A stretch of DNA of 64,000 nucleotides from Williamsia sterculiae (GCF_900156495.1 NZ_FTNT01000010.1:124001-188000), one strand, 5' to 3'; positions 1 through 9,965 are shown, counted from the stretch's first letter. Translations and numbers: made by a program. Notes: generated from the sequence alone by a model not told the origin.

Positions 1-306
1 CCCGACGTTATCGGCGAGCCGTATGTGGATGCGGACGGAACCGATTACCTCGCGATGTTCCGCCAGCCCGTGCTGGTGTTCGCGGGCTCTGCCGAGACGC
101 TGGGAAAGGCACGGTCGCGGGCATTCGAGCGCTCCGTGCGGATATCGATCTTCACCGCGGACCTGTTCTCGACGCGCAATGACCACGACAATCGGGCCGC
201 GGTGCGTGCCGTCGGGCGAGCGGACCTCGACCTGGTGGGCATCGGCCTGTACGCACAGCGCAACATCGTGGACAAGATCGTCAAAGGGGTTCACATGCAT
301 CCATGA
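1..306 (+). CDS. DUF2000 family protein, 3' part (5' end outside window)
   Basis: The reading frame is open from base 1, so the gene begins upstream of the window; an internal GTG at 25 is not the natural start. The visible ~101 residues contain IGEPYVDADG, MFRQPVLVFAG and a C-terminal DLVGIGLYAQRNIVDKIVKG block, which resemble the central and C-terminal parts of DUF2000 proteins (usually ~135-140 aa). The family is small and cytosolic and has no established reaction. The gene converges on the channel gene that follows. Family assignment is by recall of sequence pattern; function unknown. Confidence 0.7.
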   Translation, partial: PDVIGEPYVDADGTDYLAMFRQPVLVFAGSAETLGKARSRAFERSVRISIFTADLFSTRNDHDNRAAVRAVGRADLDLVGIGLYAQRNIVDKIVKGVHMHP

Positions 307-336
307 CTCCGGACCCATTCCTCACGAACCCATCCT

Positions 337-1029
337 TCAGGAGCCTCGTCCTTCACGGCCGCGGACCGCTGATCTCGGGCCCTTCCTACAGCGGCGCAGC
401 ATCGCAGTGAGTGAGCCGATCGGGTCCTCGGGTGCATGCGGGGCTCGCCATTCGCGCCACAGCGCCATCACCCGGAAGGCGAATGCGACCGCGGTACCGG
501 CGATCAGGCACGCATTGTCGGGTACGCCGTTGACGTGGAGGACGACGGTGGTCGCGGCACCGCCGAGGGCGGGCAACACCAGCAGGTCACCGTCCTCTAG
601 CAGCAGCGGCATCTCGTTGACGAGGATGTCGCGCAGGATTCCGCCCCCGAGCGCCGTGGTGATGCCGATCAGTGTGGCCGCGAAGCCGCTGGTCCCGAAG
701 TGCGCGGCCATGAGCGCGCCGGACGATGCGAACAGCGCGACGCCGAAGGCGTCGAGCACCAACACCATTCGTCGTAGCCGACCGAACTGCTGGTGCAGCA
801 CGAAGACGACTGTGGCGGCGGCCGCGGCGACGGTGAGGTTCTCCCAACCCTGGAACGTGTCGGGCGGAGTCTTTCCCAGTAAGAGGTCGCGGATGATGCC
901 TCCGCCGAGACCGGTGACCAGACCCAGTGTCCACACCCCGACGACGTCCAGGCCCCGGCGTACCGCGATCAGCGCACCGGAGGCGGCGAACAAGGCGATG
1001 CCCGCGTAGTTCAAGACCGTCAGCAGCAA
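337..1029 (-). CDS. TRIC/YicG-type (UPF0126) membrane channel protein
   Basis: A 230-residue integral membrane protein with two homologous halves, each carrying the hallmark glycine motif followed by Arg-Asp: GLGGGIIRDLL near residue 40-50 and ALGGGILRDIL near 125-135. This is the prokaryotic trimeric intracellular cation channel family, whose studied members conduct monovalent cations such as K+. About seven hydrophobic segments are visible, then a basic hydrophilic tail after residue ~200. It lies 48 bp downstream of purL on the same strand and could be cotranscribed with it. No transport substrate can be read from the sequence. Confidence 0.85.
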   Translation of the reverse strand: MLLTVLNYAGIALFAASGALIAVRRGLDVVGVWTLGLVTGLGGGIIRDLLLGKTPPDTFQGWENLTVAAAAATVVFVLHQQFGRLRRMVLVLDAFGVALFASSGALMAAHFGTSGFAATLIGITTALGGGILRDILVNEMPLLLEDGDLLVLPALGGAATTVVLHVNGVPDNACLIAGTAVAFAFRVMALWREWRAPHAPEDPIGSLTAMLRRCRKGPRSAVRGREGRGS

Positions 1030-1077
1030 GCGCTCTCCTCACCGGGCCGACCGGCAGCACCGGTGTGCGGCAGACCC

Positions 1078-3486
1078 TCAGGCGGTCGGGGTCTCCACCG
1101 CCGCCGGAACCGGTACCGCCGCATGGCCGAACAGGGCGGGCAGGGTGGCCTCGTGGGTCGCACGCAACTCGTCGAGGGTGATGCTGAACTGGTCCTGCAC
1201 CTCCACGGAGTCACTGCCCTGATCGACGACACCGATCCGAACCCACGGCACACCGCGGGCGCTGAGCATCCCGGAGAAGCGCGACTCCTCGGTGCGCGGT
1301 ACTGCGACCAACACTCGTCCCGACGACTCCGAGAACAACGCCACGAACGGGTCGACACCCTCGGGAAGAATGATGCGACAACCGGTTTCACCGGCGAGAG
1401 CGGCCTCGACGACGGTCTGGAACAGACCGCCCTCGCTGATGTCATGGGCCGCGGAGACCAGGCCGTCCCGCGACGCCGCGACCATGATCTCACCGAGGAG
1501 CTTCTCCCGGTCGAGATCGACGGTGGGCGGCACCCCACCGAGGTGGTCGTGGGCGACCTGCGCCCAGATCGACCCGTCGAACTCGTCGCGGGTGTCGCCC
1601 AACAGGATCAGCGTCTCGCCCGGTTCGGTACCCAGCCCGGTGGGGATGCGCCGGTGCACGTCGTCGATCACGCCGAGCACCCCGACCACCGGGGTCGGCA
1701 GGATCGCCGTCGCACCGGTCTGGTTGTAGAAGCTGACGTTGCCGCCGGTGACCGGGATGCCCAGTTGTGCGCAGCCGTCGGCGAGTCCGCGAACCGCCTG
1801 CTGGAACTGCCACATCACCGCCGGGTCCTCGGGTGAGCCGAAGTTCAGGCAGTTGGTGACCGCCGCGGGCGCCGCGCCCGAGACCGCTACGTTGCGGTAG
1901 GCCTCGGCCAGCGCCAACTGGGCACCGCGGTACGGGTCGAGGTAGGTATAGCGACCCGACGCATCGGTGGCCAGCGCGATGCCGCGGCCGGTGCTCTCGT
2001 CGATGCGCACCATCCCGGAGTCGGCGTGCTCGGCGAGAACGGTGTTCCCGCGGACGTAGCGGTCGTACTGCTCGGTGATGAACTTGCGGCTGCACAACGC
2101 GGGCGAACCGAGTAGTCGCAGTGCCGTCGCCCGCAGTTCGCCCGGTGTCGACGGCCGGTCGAGTCCGGCTGCGCCGTCGGCGATCACACCGTCCTGCCAA
2201 TCGGGCCGCGCCACCGGACGCTGGTACACGGGGCCGTCGTGGGCGACGGTGCGTGGTGGGACATCGACCACGGTCTCGTCGCCCCAGGTGATCACCAGGT
2301 GGTCGCCGTCGGTCACCTCGCCGATGACCGTGGCCAACACATCCCACTTGCGGCAGACGGCCATGAACTCGTCGACGTTGCCGGGGGTGACCACCGCGCA
2401 CATGCGTTCCTGTGACTCGCTGGACAACACCTCCGCGGGGGTCATTCCCTCGGCCCGCCGCGGCACCTGGTCCAGCCAGATCTGCATGCCACCGTCACCG
2501 GCCGCGGCCAGCTCCGAGGTCGCACAGGACAATCCGGCACCACCCAGATCCTGGATACCGACCACCAGCCCGGCGTGATACAGCTCCAGACAGCACTCGA
2601 TGAGCACCTTCTCGGTGAACGGGTCACCCACCTGTACCGCGGGCAGCTTCTTGCGATTCGGACCCGATTCGTCTCCGGAGTCGTCGAAGGTCTCCGAGGC
2701 CAGCACGGACACGCCGCCGATACCGTCGAGACCGGTGCGCGCGCCGAACAGGATGATCTTGTTGCCCGCACCGGACGCGAAGGCCAGGTGCAGGTCCTCG
2801 GTACGCAGTACGCCCGCGCACAGCGCGTTGACCAGCGGGTTGCCGTTGTAGGAGGGGTCGAAGACGGTCTCGCCACCCACGTTGGGCAGGCCGAGGGAGT
2901 TGCCGTAGCCGCCGACCCCGCGGACCACCCCGTCGACCACCCGGGGCGTGTCGACGCCGTCCGCGGCGCCGAAGCGCAGTTGGTCCATCACCGCGATCGG
3001 TCGGGCACCCATGGCCATGATGTCGCGGACGATGCCGCCGACCCCGGTCGCGGCACCCTGGTACGGCTCGACATACGAGGGGTGGTTGTGCGACTCGACC
3101 TTGAACGTCACCGCCCACCCGTCGCCGATGTCGACAACCCCGGCGTTCTCGCCGATGCCCGCGAGCATCGACGCCCGCATCTCGTCGGTGGTGGTCTCAC
3201 CGAAATACCGCAGGTGCACTTTCGACGACTTGTAACTGCAGTGTTCTGACCACATCACCGAGTACATCGCCAGCTCGGCGTCGGTGGGTCGACGTCCGAG
3301 GATCTCGCGGATACGGGTGTACTCGTCGTCCTTGAGGCCGAGCTCACGGTAGGGCTGGGCGACCTCGGGGGTGTCGGCGGCCTGGGACACGGTGTCGACC
3401 TGTGGAGTCACCGGACCAGTGTATTGGTGTCGGTCGGATGGATGCGGCGGGGCCGCAGGTGGGACGTGGTCGTCGGATACGGCCAT
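1078..3486 (-). CDS. purL: Phosphoribosylformylglycinamidine synthase subunit PurL
   Basis: The large synthetase subunit of step 4 of de novo purine synthesis, converting FGAR, ATP and glutamine-derived ammonia to FGAM in complex with PurS and PurQ (encoded at 38-39 kb here). At 802 aa it matches small-type bacterial PurL with an extra N-terminal tail. Signatures include [12 protein letters not shown] (~residues 78-89), a [11 protein letters not shown] block, and [10 protein letters not shown] in the second half. I kept the ATG at 3486 because an AGAGGG ribosome-binding sequence sits just upstream; a GTG at 3411 would match the usual family start but lacks such a site. Divergent from eccA. 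Confidence 0.96.
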   Translation of the reverse strand: MAVSDDHVPPAAPPHPSDRHQYTGPVTPQVDTVSQAADTPEVAQPYRELGLKDDEYTRIREILGRRPTDAELAMYSVMWSEHCSYKSSKVHLRYFGETTTDEMRASMLAGIGENAGVVDIGDGWAVTFKVESHNHPSYVEPYQGAATGVGGIVRDIMAMGARPIAVMDQLRFGAADGVDTPRVVDGVVRGVGGYGNSLGLPNVGGETVFDPSYNGNPLVNALCAGVLRTEDLHLAFASGAGNKIILFGARTGLDGIGGVSVLASETFDDSGDESGPNRKKLPAVQVGDPFTEKVLIECCLELYHAGLVVGIQDLGGAGLSCATSELAAAGDGGMQIWLDQVPRRAEGMTPAEVLSSESQERMCAVVTPGNVDEFMAVCRKWDVLATVIGEVTDGDHLVITWGDETVVDVPPRTVAHDGPVYQRPVARPDWQDGVIADGAAGLDRPSTPGELRATALRLLGSPALCSRKFITEQYDRYVRGNTVLAEHADSGMVRIDESTGRGIALATDASGRYTYLDPYRGAQLALAEAYRNVAVSGAAPAAVTNCLNFGSPEDPAVMWQFQQAVRGLADGCAQLGIPVTGGNVSFYNQTGATAILPTPVVGVLGVIDDVHRRIPTGLGTEPGETLILLGDTRDEFDGSIWAQVAHDHLGGVPPTVDLDREKLLGEIMVAASRDGLVSAAHDISEGGLFQTVVEAALAGETGCRIILPEGVDPFVALFSESSGRVLVAVPRTEESRFSGMLSARGVPWVRIGVVDQGSDSVEVQDQFSITLDELRATHEATLPALFGHAAVPVPAAVETPTA

Positions 3487-3540
3487 GCTGACCCTCTAGG
3501 CTGTGGGCACCGCACACACGCCACGTTGGGGGGCTGCACC

Positions 3541-5316
3541 GTGACCGACGTCAGGAAGGCGCGTCAACTGTTCGACCTGGGGGTGTTGTCACTCGGCATC
3601 CCGGTGGACGGTCAGGTCACGCGCACCGATGCCGATCAGGCGGCCAAGGCTTTTCTGCGGGCCAGCGAATGGGACGCCGACATGGGCGATGCGTGGCTGG
3701 GTCGGATGAGCACCGGCGATCGCAGCCCCGAGGTGGTGCTGCGGTTGTACCGGGCGCGGGCGAGCATCGGCCGCGAACAGCGCAGGCTCGGCCTTCCCGC
3801 CCGCACCTTGGCCGGTCGATTCCCCACCGGACGCTTCATCGACTATCCGCTCACCGACCCCGTCGAGGCGGCGACCGCCTACGCGGCCACCCTCATCACC
3901 GGCCGCGACCCCGCGGGTGCCGAGGAGGCGCTCGACGAGATCCCGCCTACCGCGGTCACCCCGATCGTCGATTACGTGCGCGCGGTGTTGCACCACAGCA
4001 CCCAGCGCTGGCCCGATGTGTTGGCGGTGCTCCGAGGTTCCGAGCGGTGGGACGACCCGTACATGAAGGCGGGTGCCGACGTGATGGTCGGCGAGGCATG
4101 TGCCGGTCTGGGAATGTTCGCCGAGGCCGCCCGACGCCTGGAATCGGCCGAGCAGGGACCCATCCCACAGGCCGCCGACAGCGCGATGTTCACCCGCGCG
4201 CTGGTGCTGCGCGCCCAGGGTGACGAGCAGGAGGCGCGGGCGACGTTGCAGGCGGTATACGCCCGCGACCCATCGCTGACCATGGCCGAGCAGGCACTGC
4301 GTAACCCGCGGATCGGGATCCTGGTGACCACGCCGGAACGGATCGCCGAACGCACCGACCGGTTCGACCCGTCGTCGGCCCCCGAGCCGGTGGCCGACGG
4401 TAGCCCGGGTGCGGGTGAGGAGTCGCTGCTCGCCGAGGCCCAGCAGCAGCTCGACGATCAGATCGGTCTGGAGTCGGTCAAGACGCAGGTGGCCAAGCTG
4501 CGGTCGGCCGCGACCCTGGCCAAGGTGCGCACCGAGAAGGGACTGTCCAACAGCTCCCGCAGCCTGCACCTGGCGTTCACCGGTCCCCCCGGGACGGGTA
4601 AGACGACCATCGCGCGCATCGTTGCGAAGATCTACTGCGGTCTCGGCCTGATCAAGACCGACACGGTGGTCGAGGCGAGTCGCCGCGACCTGGTCGGCGA
4701 GCACCTCGGTAGCACCGCGATCAAGACGTCAGCCCTCATCGACTCCGCGATGGACGGGGTGTTGTTCATCGACGAGGCGTACACCCTGGTGCAGTCGGGA
4801 CTGTCCGGCGGTGACGCGTTCGGCCGGGAGGCGGTCGACACGCTGCTCGCCCGGATGGAGGACGACCGCGACCGACTGGTCGTCATCATCGCCGGGTACG
4901 ACCACGAGATCGACCGGTTGCTGGCCACCAACGAGGGGATGGCCTCGCGGTTCGGCAAGCGGGTCCGGTTCGACTCCTACACACCGTCGCAGCTGGCGCG
5001 GATCGGCGAACTGATGGCACGCAGACGGCAGTCCGTCCTCACGGCCGATGCGGAATACGAGCTGGAGAGCGCCTGCGGGCCGCTGTACCACGACGTGCGC
5101 CCCGATGCGTCCGGCAGCGCCCGCCGGGCGATCGACCTCGCGGGCAACGGTCGCTTCGTCCGCAACGTCATCGAGACCGCCGAAGAGGAACGCGAATACC
5201 GGCTCACCAGTGGCGACGTGGACGTGAGCACCCTGTCGGAGGACGATCTGATGCGTATCGAGGGCGCCGACGTGCGGTCGGCCGTCGCCTCGGTGCTCAG
5301 CGGTCTGCGCCTCTGA
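3541..5316 (+). CDS. eccA: EccA-type AAA+ ATPase of type VII secretion, orphan
   Basis: About 591 residues from a GTG start. The N-terminal ~290 residues are alpha-helical and TPR-like; the C-terminal half is a CbxX/CfqX AAA+ domain with Walker A GPPGTGKTT (~residues 345-353), Walker B GVLFIDEAY (~405-413), and the late FVRNVIETA helix typical of the family. EccA proteins are cytosolic ATPases that act on substrates of ESX secretion systems. None of the other ESX genes (eccB-E, esx, PE/PPE, mycP) is in this window, so its partner locus must lie elsewhere or it has another role. Upstream in-frame codons to 3424 exist but are out of line with the family N terminus. Its last 20 bases overlap the 3' end of cysQ. 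Confidence 0.87.
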   Translation: MTDVRKARQLFDLGVLSLGIPVDGQVTRTDADQAAKAFLRASEWDADMGDAWLGRMSTGDRSPEVVLRLYRARASIGREQRRLGLPARTLAGRFPTGRFIDYPLTDPVEAATAYAATLITGRDPAGAEEALDEIPPTAVTPIVDYVRAVLHHSTQRWPDVLAVLRGSERWDDPYMKAGADVMVGEACAGLGMFAEAARRLESAEQGPIPQAADSAMFTRALVLRAQGDEQEARATLQAVYARDPSLTMAEQALRNPRIGILVTTPERIAERTDRFDPSSAPEPVADGSPGAGEESLLAEAQQQLDDQIGLESVKTQVAKLRSAATLAKVRTEKGLSNSSRSLHLAFTGPPGTGKTTIARIVAKIYCGLGLIKTDTVVEASRRDLVGEHLGSTAIKTSALIDSAMDGVLFIDEAYTLVQSGLSGGDAFGREAVDTLLARMEDDRDRLVVIIAGYDHEIDRLLATNEGMASRFGKRVRFDSYTPSQLARIGELMARRRQSVLTADAEYELESACGPLYHDVRPDASGSARRAIDLAGNGRFVRNVIETAEEEREYRLTSGDVDVSTLSEDDLMRIEGADVRSAVASVLSGLRL

Positions 5317-6097
5317 TCGCGGCCAGCACGGTCTCGGCGAGTTCGGCGCGGCAGATCACCAGATCGGGGAGGTAGACGTCGGGCCGGTTGTACGCCAGCG
5401 GCGCTCCGTCGATCCGGGTGCACCACAGACCCTGGGCGGCGGCCACCGCGACCGGGGCGGCCGAATCCCACTCGTACTGCCCACCCGCGTGCACGTAGGC
5501 CGCGGCCTCACCACGGACGACGGCCATCGCCTTCGCACCCGCCGAACCGAGATCGATCACCTCACCGTCGATGGCAGCGGCGACGGTGTCGGCGACAGCG
5601 GGCGGTCGCGAGGCACTGACCACCACCCGCGGCCGTTCGCCGGTCACCGGCAGTAGACCCGTCGTCGCGGGCACCGGTACGCCGTCGCTGCGGTAGGTGA
5701 TGCCGAGCGCGGGCAACGCGACCGCGCCCGCGGTCAGTCCGGCACCGCGTTCCCAGAGTGCGACGTGCACCGCCCAGTCGTCGTGACCGCGTTCCCGGAA
5801 CTCGCGGGTGCCGTCGAGCGGATCGATGATCCACACCCGGTCCGCGGTGAGCCGGGTCCGGTCGTCCACCGACTCCTCCGAGAGCACCGCGTCGTCGGGC
5901 CGGGCCTCGGCCAGTCGGGCGAGCAGCAGGTCGTTGGCCGCGGTGTCACCGGCGTCACCGAGTTCGCGGCCGGACAGCGGACTGCCGGCGCGCAACTCGA
6001 CCAGCAACTCTCCCGCCGCTGTGGCGAGTTCCGAGGCCAACTCGACGTCGGATGACGGTGCGGTCCATTCCGGTGCGGATGTCGACATGGATGTCAT
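5297..6097 (-). CDS. cysQ: 3'(2'),5'-bisphosphate nucleotidase CysQ-like phosphatase
   Basis: A 266-residue Mg-dependent phosphatase of the inositol monophosphatase fold. The metal-binding motifs are visible: LSEES (~residues 73-77), WIIDPLDGTREF (~88-99) and EWDSAAP (~208-214). The family hydrolyses PAP/PAPS-type nucleotides or inositol phosphates; in mycobacteria the homologue serves sulfate assimilation. It converges on eccA with a 20-base tail overlap. The start is uncertain by a few codons: two Met lie close together (MTSMST). Exact substrate (PAP versus inositol phosphate) is inferred. Confidence 0.86.
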   Translation of the reverse strand: MTSMSTSAPEWTAPSSDVELASELATAAGELLVELRAGSPLSGRELGDAGDTAANDLLLARLAEARPDDAVLSEESVDDRTRLTADRVWIIDPLDGTREFRERGHDDWAVHVALWERGAGLTAGAVALPALGITYRSDGVPVPATTGLLPVTGERPRVVVSASRPPAVADTVAAAIDGEVIDLGSAGAKAMAVVRGEAAAYVHAGGQYEWDSAAPVAVAAAQGLWCTRIDGAPLAYNRPDVYLPDLVICRAELAETVLAAIRGADR

Positions 6098-6231
6098 GGT
6101 CGCAGACGGCAGGCGATCGCGGCGGCGACGTCGGCTCGGTCACGACCGACTCCGCGCGCCCGACGATGAGAAATGCGCTGCGCGGTGGTCTGTACCCGCG
6201 AGACGATCGACCCGACCCCGAGGAGACCACG

Positions 6232-6999
6232 ATGACCGCCTACGACGCACCCGACACCGCCCCCATCTGGCTGGACCTCATGAGCTCCGACCCGGCGACG
6301 GTCGCACCCTTCTACTGCGAGCTGTTCGGTTGGGAGGTCGAGGATCCCAATCCCGACCTGGGCAACTACCAGAACTTCCGCCGCAACGGAGTGCGGGTCG
6401 CCGGGTTGATGCCGACGATGAGCCCCGAGGCGCCCGCCGATGTGTGGACCATCTATCTGCGGGCAGACGACATCGCGGCGAGGGTCGCCGCGGTGAAGGA
6501 GGCGGGAGGTCAGGTGTTCATCGGACCGCATCAGGTGGCCGATCTGGGACATCTCGCAGTGCTCGCCGACCCCGCCGGGGCGGTCATCGGTCTGTGGCAA
6601 CCCGGCACCCACCGCGGGTTCCTCACTCGCGGTGAGCCGGGCACGCCGTACTGGTTCGACACCCTGAGCAAGGCCTATGAGTCATCGAAGACGTTCTACT
6701 CGGAGGCGTTCGGGTGGGAATACGACGAGCTGACGGGCGAGATGAACTACGCCCAGGTTCTCATCGGCGGTGAGGTCCTGGCGGGAATCATGCAGGCGGA
6801 GTCCATGCTCCCGCCGGAGTCACCCTCCTTCTGGCAGTCGTACATCACCGTCGACGACACCGCCGCCGTCCTCGATCGGGCGGTCGAGCTCGGCGGTGCG
6901 GTCACGATGTCTGCCACCGACACCCCCTACGGGATACTCGGGTCGCTTGCCGATCCGTTCGGCGCGAACATCACCGTGGCTGTGCCGCCCGTGCGGTGA
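6232..6999 (+). CDS. Two-domain VOC (glyoxalase-fold) protein, CFP32/Rv0577-like
   Basis: A 255-residue protein with two vicinal-oxygen-chelate modules: PIWLDLMSSDP...FYCELFGWEV at the start and TPYWFDTLSKAYESSKTFYSEAFGWEY in the second half, each closing with a DP-x-GA strand (DPAGAVIG, DPFGANI). The layout and length resemble the Rv0577/CFP32 group of M. tuberculosis. VOC proteins bind metals or small electrophiles; no reaction can be assigned. The ATG at 6232 follows an AGGAG sequence; the longer open frame from 6052 runs antisense to cysQ and has no such site. Confidence 0.85.
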   Translation: MTAYDAPDTAPIWLDLMSSDPATVAPFYCELFGWEVEDPNPDLGNYQNFRRNGVRVAGLMPTMSPEAPADVWTIYLRADDIAARVAAVKEAGGQVFIGPHQVADLGHLAVLADPAGAVIGLWQPGTHRGFLTRGEPGTPYWFDTLSKAYESSKTFYSEAFGWEYDELTGEMNYAQVLIGGEVLAGIMQAESMLPPESPSFWQSYITVDDTAAVLDRAVELGGAVTMSATDTPYGILGSLADPFGANITVAVPPVR

Positions 7000-7528
7000 T
7001 GCGGTCGATGATCAACCCGGCGCCCAACCCGGCCGCCGTCACCAACGCGAGGATCGCACCGGCCAGTGCGACCACCAGCCCGGGACCGACGGCGAGGTCG
7101 ACCGACGAGTTCATGGCCTCGGCCACCTGGGTATCGAACAGCGCGCCGCCCGGGTCGACCATGCACCAGATGGTGACAGCCATGGTGACCACCGAGCACA
7201 GCATCCCGACCGCGACCGCGAACAGCGACCACGCGGTGGCGATGTGAACGCGGCCGATCCGACGGCCACCCAGCCAAACCATCGCGGCGGCGACCATGAT
7301 CAGGGCACCGGTGAGGACGGTGAAGGACCCGGGGTGGTTGGTGTATCGCTCGAGGAATGCCACATCGTCGGCGGCGGCACCGGGCACCGAGATCGATCCG
7401 GTACCGCTGACGCTGGGGTGGACGCCCTGGTCAGAGCTGCCCCACGTGAGGAAGCTGCAGACCAGGACGGTCAGTCCGCAGGCGGCGAGGACGGCGTCGA
7501 GGATGTGCGGGACGGCAGATCGGGTCAC
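6971..7528 (-). CDS. Four-helix membrane protein of unknown function
   Basis: About 185 residues from a GTG at 7528. Four hydrophobic segments are visible: near the N terminus (ILDAVLAACGLTVLVCSFL), then around FTVLTGALIMVAAAMVWL, WSLFAVAVGMLCSVVTMAV and VVALAGAILALVTAAGLG. An extracytoplasmic loop rich in Ser/Gly/Asp follows the first helix. The topology is common in actinobacterial hypothetical proteins. Its 3' end overlaps the convergent VOC gene by 29 bases. A longer frame reaches 7573 but would overlap the divergent gene's leader. Function unknown. Confidence 0.7.
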   Translation of the reverse strand: MTRSAVPHILDAVLAACGLTVLVCSFLTWGSSDQGVHPSVSGTGSISVPGAAADDVAFLERYTNHPGSFTVLTGALIMVAAAMVWLGGRRIGRVHIATAWSLFAVAVGMLCSVVTMAVTIWCMVDPGGALFDTQVAEAMNSSVDLAVGPGLVVALAGAILALVTAAGLGAGLIIDRITARAAQPR

Positions 7529-7626
7529 CCGTCCAGTGTGCCGGTGACACGGATCGGCGGGTCCGAGGGCCATTGTCTACGGTATGGGTCACCATCCCGT
7601 ACGAGCTCGTTGCCCCGGAGAACCAC

Positions 7627-8061
7627 ATGCCTGCATCACTGGACGTCCTGCTCGACCCCGACCGCCGACCCGCCGTGGTGAAGGACCTGGTGGGTGTGAT
7701 CGACGCCGAGGTGGCGGACAAGAAGGGATTGTCGGGAACGGCGGTCAAAGGTGGTTACGCGGCCGTCAACCGGGTGAAGAGAGGCATCGTCCCGGAGGCG
7801 ACGGATCGCATGCTCGCCGATTTCGTCGAGGCACTCGAGCCGTTCTGGGCCACGAGGCCCGCGGGCGTCGCGTTCGGCGACCACCTGCACGACGAGGGTG
7901 ACAAGGCCGCGGACGCGCTGTTGTCGGTCACCGACCGACGCGCGTCCTACGCCAAGCCCGCCTTGACGCGCGCGTACAACGCGTTGCGCCCCAAGGCCAA
8001 GGAGAATGTGATCGCGGCACTGCCCCGATTGGGCGCGGCGATCGAGAAACACGCGGGCTGA
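7627..8061 (+). CDS. Small conserved actinobacterial protein (DUF6918-like)
   Basis: About 144 residues starting MPASLDVLL, with a GGAG sequence 6-7 bases upstream. It is rich in Lys and Ala, predicted mostly helical, with the block EVADKKGLSGTAVKGGYAAVN and a later KPALTRAYNALRPKAKENV. I recall this pattern from a short actinobacterial family labelled DUF6918; nothing is known of its role. No signal peptide or membrane segment. Upstream in-frame codons from 7573 lack a ribosome-binding sequence. Confidence 0.65.
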   Translation: MPASLDVLLDPDRRPAVVKDLVGVIDAEVADKKGLSGTAVKGGYAAVNRVKRGIVPEATDRMLADFVEALEPFWATRPAGVAFGDHLHDEGDKAADALLSVTDRRASYAKPALTRAYNALRPKAKENVIAALPRLGAAIEKHAG

Positions 8062-8072
8062 CCCGCGGCGGG

Positions 8073-8213
8073 TCAGCGCGCGGACAGCAGCATCAACAGC
8101 AGCGCCGCGACGATCACCGCCAACGACGCCAACATCGTCATGACGCGGATGACGCGTACCCGTGTGCTCGGGCGACCGGCGACGGAATACTGGGTTGCCT
8201 GCGACGTGGCCAT
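8073..8213 (-). CDS. 46-residue single-pass membrane protein
   Basis: A short gene starting MATSQATQY with a purine-rich GAGAGGTGGG sequence just upstream. After ~20 hydrophilic, Arg-containing residues there is one strongly hydrophobic helix (TMLASLAVIVAALLLMLL) ending in a short cytosolic or periplasmic tail, SAR. It is convergent with the DUF6918-like gene and divergent from the MFS transporter. A longer frame up to 8372 exists but its extra part is Arg/Thr-rich and unlike protein. Role unknown. Confidence 0.5.
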   Translation of the reverse strand: MATSQATQYSVAGRPSTRVRVIRVMTMLASLAVIVAALLLMLLSAR

Positions 8214-8287
8214 CGGTACCCACCTCTCGATGGTCGGGGTTCGACCGGGAAGTTGCCAGCTGCGCACCCCTGTGGTGCGTGTTACTA

Positions 8288-8305
8288 ATGTGACATATGT
8301 GACAT
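8288..8305. promoter_or_regulatory. Tandem 9-bp direct repeat (ATGTGACAT x2), possible operator
   Basis: Two exact head-to-tail copies of ATGTGACAT lie in the divergent gap between the small membrane protein and the MFS gene, ~68 bases before the MFS start. The element is clearly more AT-rich than its surroundings. It could be a regulator site or part of a promoter; no local regulator gene is adjacent. Confidence 0.4.
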
Positions 8306-8372
8306 TGGGTCGCGCGGTCCGACGACCGCGTGTCGCGGTAACGATTGCACAACGCGAGCGAATCGAGAGCAC

Positions 8373-9962
8373 GTGAAGGCGACCCGTGAACCGGTCGACC
8401 AGCGAATGTCGCTGCGTGCCGGTTGGCTGATGGTCGTGGTGTGCGGTGCGCTGAGTGTGGTGGTGGCCGCGATGGCCGCCCTGAACACGGCGCTACCCGA
8501 GATCGCACCCGCGCTCCGAGCGAGCTCGGATCAAATGACCTGGCTGATCGACGGCTACACCATGACCCTGGCCGCACTGCTGCTGCCGGCAGGTGCGATA
8601 GGTGACCGGTTCGGCCGCCGCGAGATCCTCGTCGGCGGCCTGGTGGTCTTCGCGGTCGCCTCTCTGCTGCCGATCTGGATGCCGGACGCGAGCCTGGTGA
8701 TCGCCACCCGTTGCCTGGCCGGTGCCGCGGCGGCATTCATCATGCCTGCCACCCTGTCGTTGATCACCTCGGGTCTGCCGACGTCCAAACGGGCGCTCGG
8801 GGTGAGCATCTGGGCCGCCGTCGCGGGTGTCGGCGCGATCGCGGGCTTCTTCGTCACCGGTGTGTTGCTGCAGTTCTTCGGGTGGCATTCCATCTTCGTC
8901 GCGTTCGCCGCGTCATCGATCCTGCTGGCCGTGCTGTCCTGCACCATCGCCACCTCCCGCGACCGCGACCCGCAGCGGTTCGACGTGCTGGGGTCGGTGA
9001 CGTCGGCCGCGGCGGTCGCACTCGTCGTACTGGGCCTCATCGAGGCGCCGGACCGTGGGTGGTCCGACCCGGTGGTGATCGCGGCCATCGTCGCAGGCGT
9101 GGCGCTCGGGGTGCTGTTCGTGATGCTGCAGTTGCGGCGGTCGACGGTGCTGCTCGACGTCCGGTTGTTCGGCAACCGGGCGTTCTCGGCCGGGTCGCTG
9201 TCGGTGCTGTTCCAGTTCTTCGCCTCGTTCGGCGCCTTCTACGTGGTGCTGCAACGCCTGCAGTTGGTGTTCGGGTACTCGCCACTGCAGTCGGCGGTCG
9301 CCCTGTTCCCGATGGTGATCACCGTCATGGCGTTCGCCCTGGTAGGGACGTGGGTCGCCGTGCGTTTCAACCTGCGCTACGTACTCACCGGGGGTACCGC
9401 GATCATCGGGGTCGGCATGCTCCTCCTCGGCGTCGTGGACTACCACGAGTACTGGACGCTGGCCGTGCTGTTGGTGGTGACCTCCATCGGTATCGGGATC
9501 AGCTCGGCGCCCGCGACCACGGCCATCATGACCAACACCCCCGACGACGACCAGGGCGTCGGCTCGGCCGTCAACGACACGGCGCGCGAACTGGGTGCGG
9601 CGATCGGGATAGCGGTGGCGGGCAGCATCGTCGCGGCCGGGTACTCCGCGCACATCGGACCGGTGGCCGACCGGGTCACCGCCGCGACGCGCGCACCGGA
9701 GGCCGGCGAGCACGTGCGCCGGTCGCTCGCGGAAGCCCTTCAGGTGACCGCACAGATCCGGCCGCGGGATCCGCAGCTGGCGGCCGCCGTCGCCGAACAG
9801 GCACAGCGGGCGTTCATCACCCCGATGGGACAGGCGTGCACCGTACTCGGCGGGGTGCTGCTCGTCGCCGCGGTCGTGATGCTGTTCCTGGCCCCGAATC
9901 GGATCTCGGACGGCGCCAAGTCGACGCCAAGTCGACGTCAAGAGGCACCGCCGACGCTGTAG
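8373..9962 (+). CDS. DHA2-family MFS drug/proton antiporter
   Basis: A 529-residue, 14-helix major facilitator protein. Motif A is visible as GDRFGRREILVGG (~residues 73-85), motif C-like glycines follow at AVAGVGAIAGFFVTG, and the N terminus has the NTALPEIAPALRASSDQMTWLIDGYTM block typical of QacA/SmvA-like exporters of cationic dyes and antiseptics. Start is a GTG. The next gene begins 4 bases after the stop, and the BTAD regulator follows, so the three likely form an operon. Substrate unknown. Confidence 0.9.
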   Translation: MKATREPVDQRMSLRAGWLMVVVCGALSVVVAAMAALNTALPEIAPALRASSDQMTWLIDGYTMTLAALLLPAGAIGDRFGRREILVGGLVVFAVASLLPIWMPDASLVIATRCLAGAAAAFIMPATLSLITSGLPTSKRALGVSIWAAVAGVGAIAGFFVTGVLLQFFGWHSIFVAFAASSILLAVLSCTIATSRDRDPQRFDVLGSVTSAAAVALVVLGLIEAPDRGWSDPVVIAAIVAGVALGVLFVMLQLRRSTVLLDVRLFGNRAFSAGSLSVLFQFFASFGAFYVVLQRLQLVFGYSPLQSAVALFPMVITVMAFALVGTWVAVRFNLRYVLTGGTAIIGVGMLLLGVVDYHEYWTLAVLLVVTSIGIGISSAPATTAIMTNTPDDDQGVGSAVNDTARELGAAIGIAVAGSIVAAGYSAHIGPVADRVTAATRAPEAGEHVRRSLAEALQVTAQIRPRDPQLAAAVAEQAQRAFITPMGQACTVLGGVLLVAAVVMLFLAPNRISDGAKSTPSRRQEAPPTL

Positions 9963-9965
9963 GGC

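Noticed and set aside
23-1009. 328-residue frame at the window start
   Set aside because: Overlaps DUF2000 and TRIC in other frames; composition is Arg/Ser/Pro-rich shadow.
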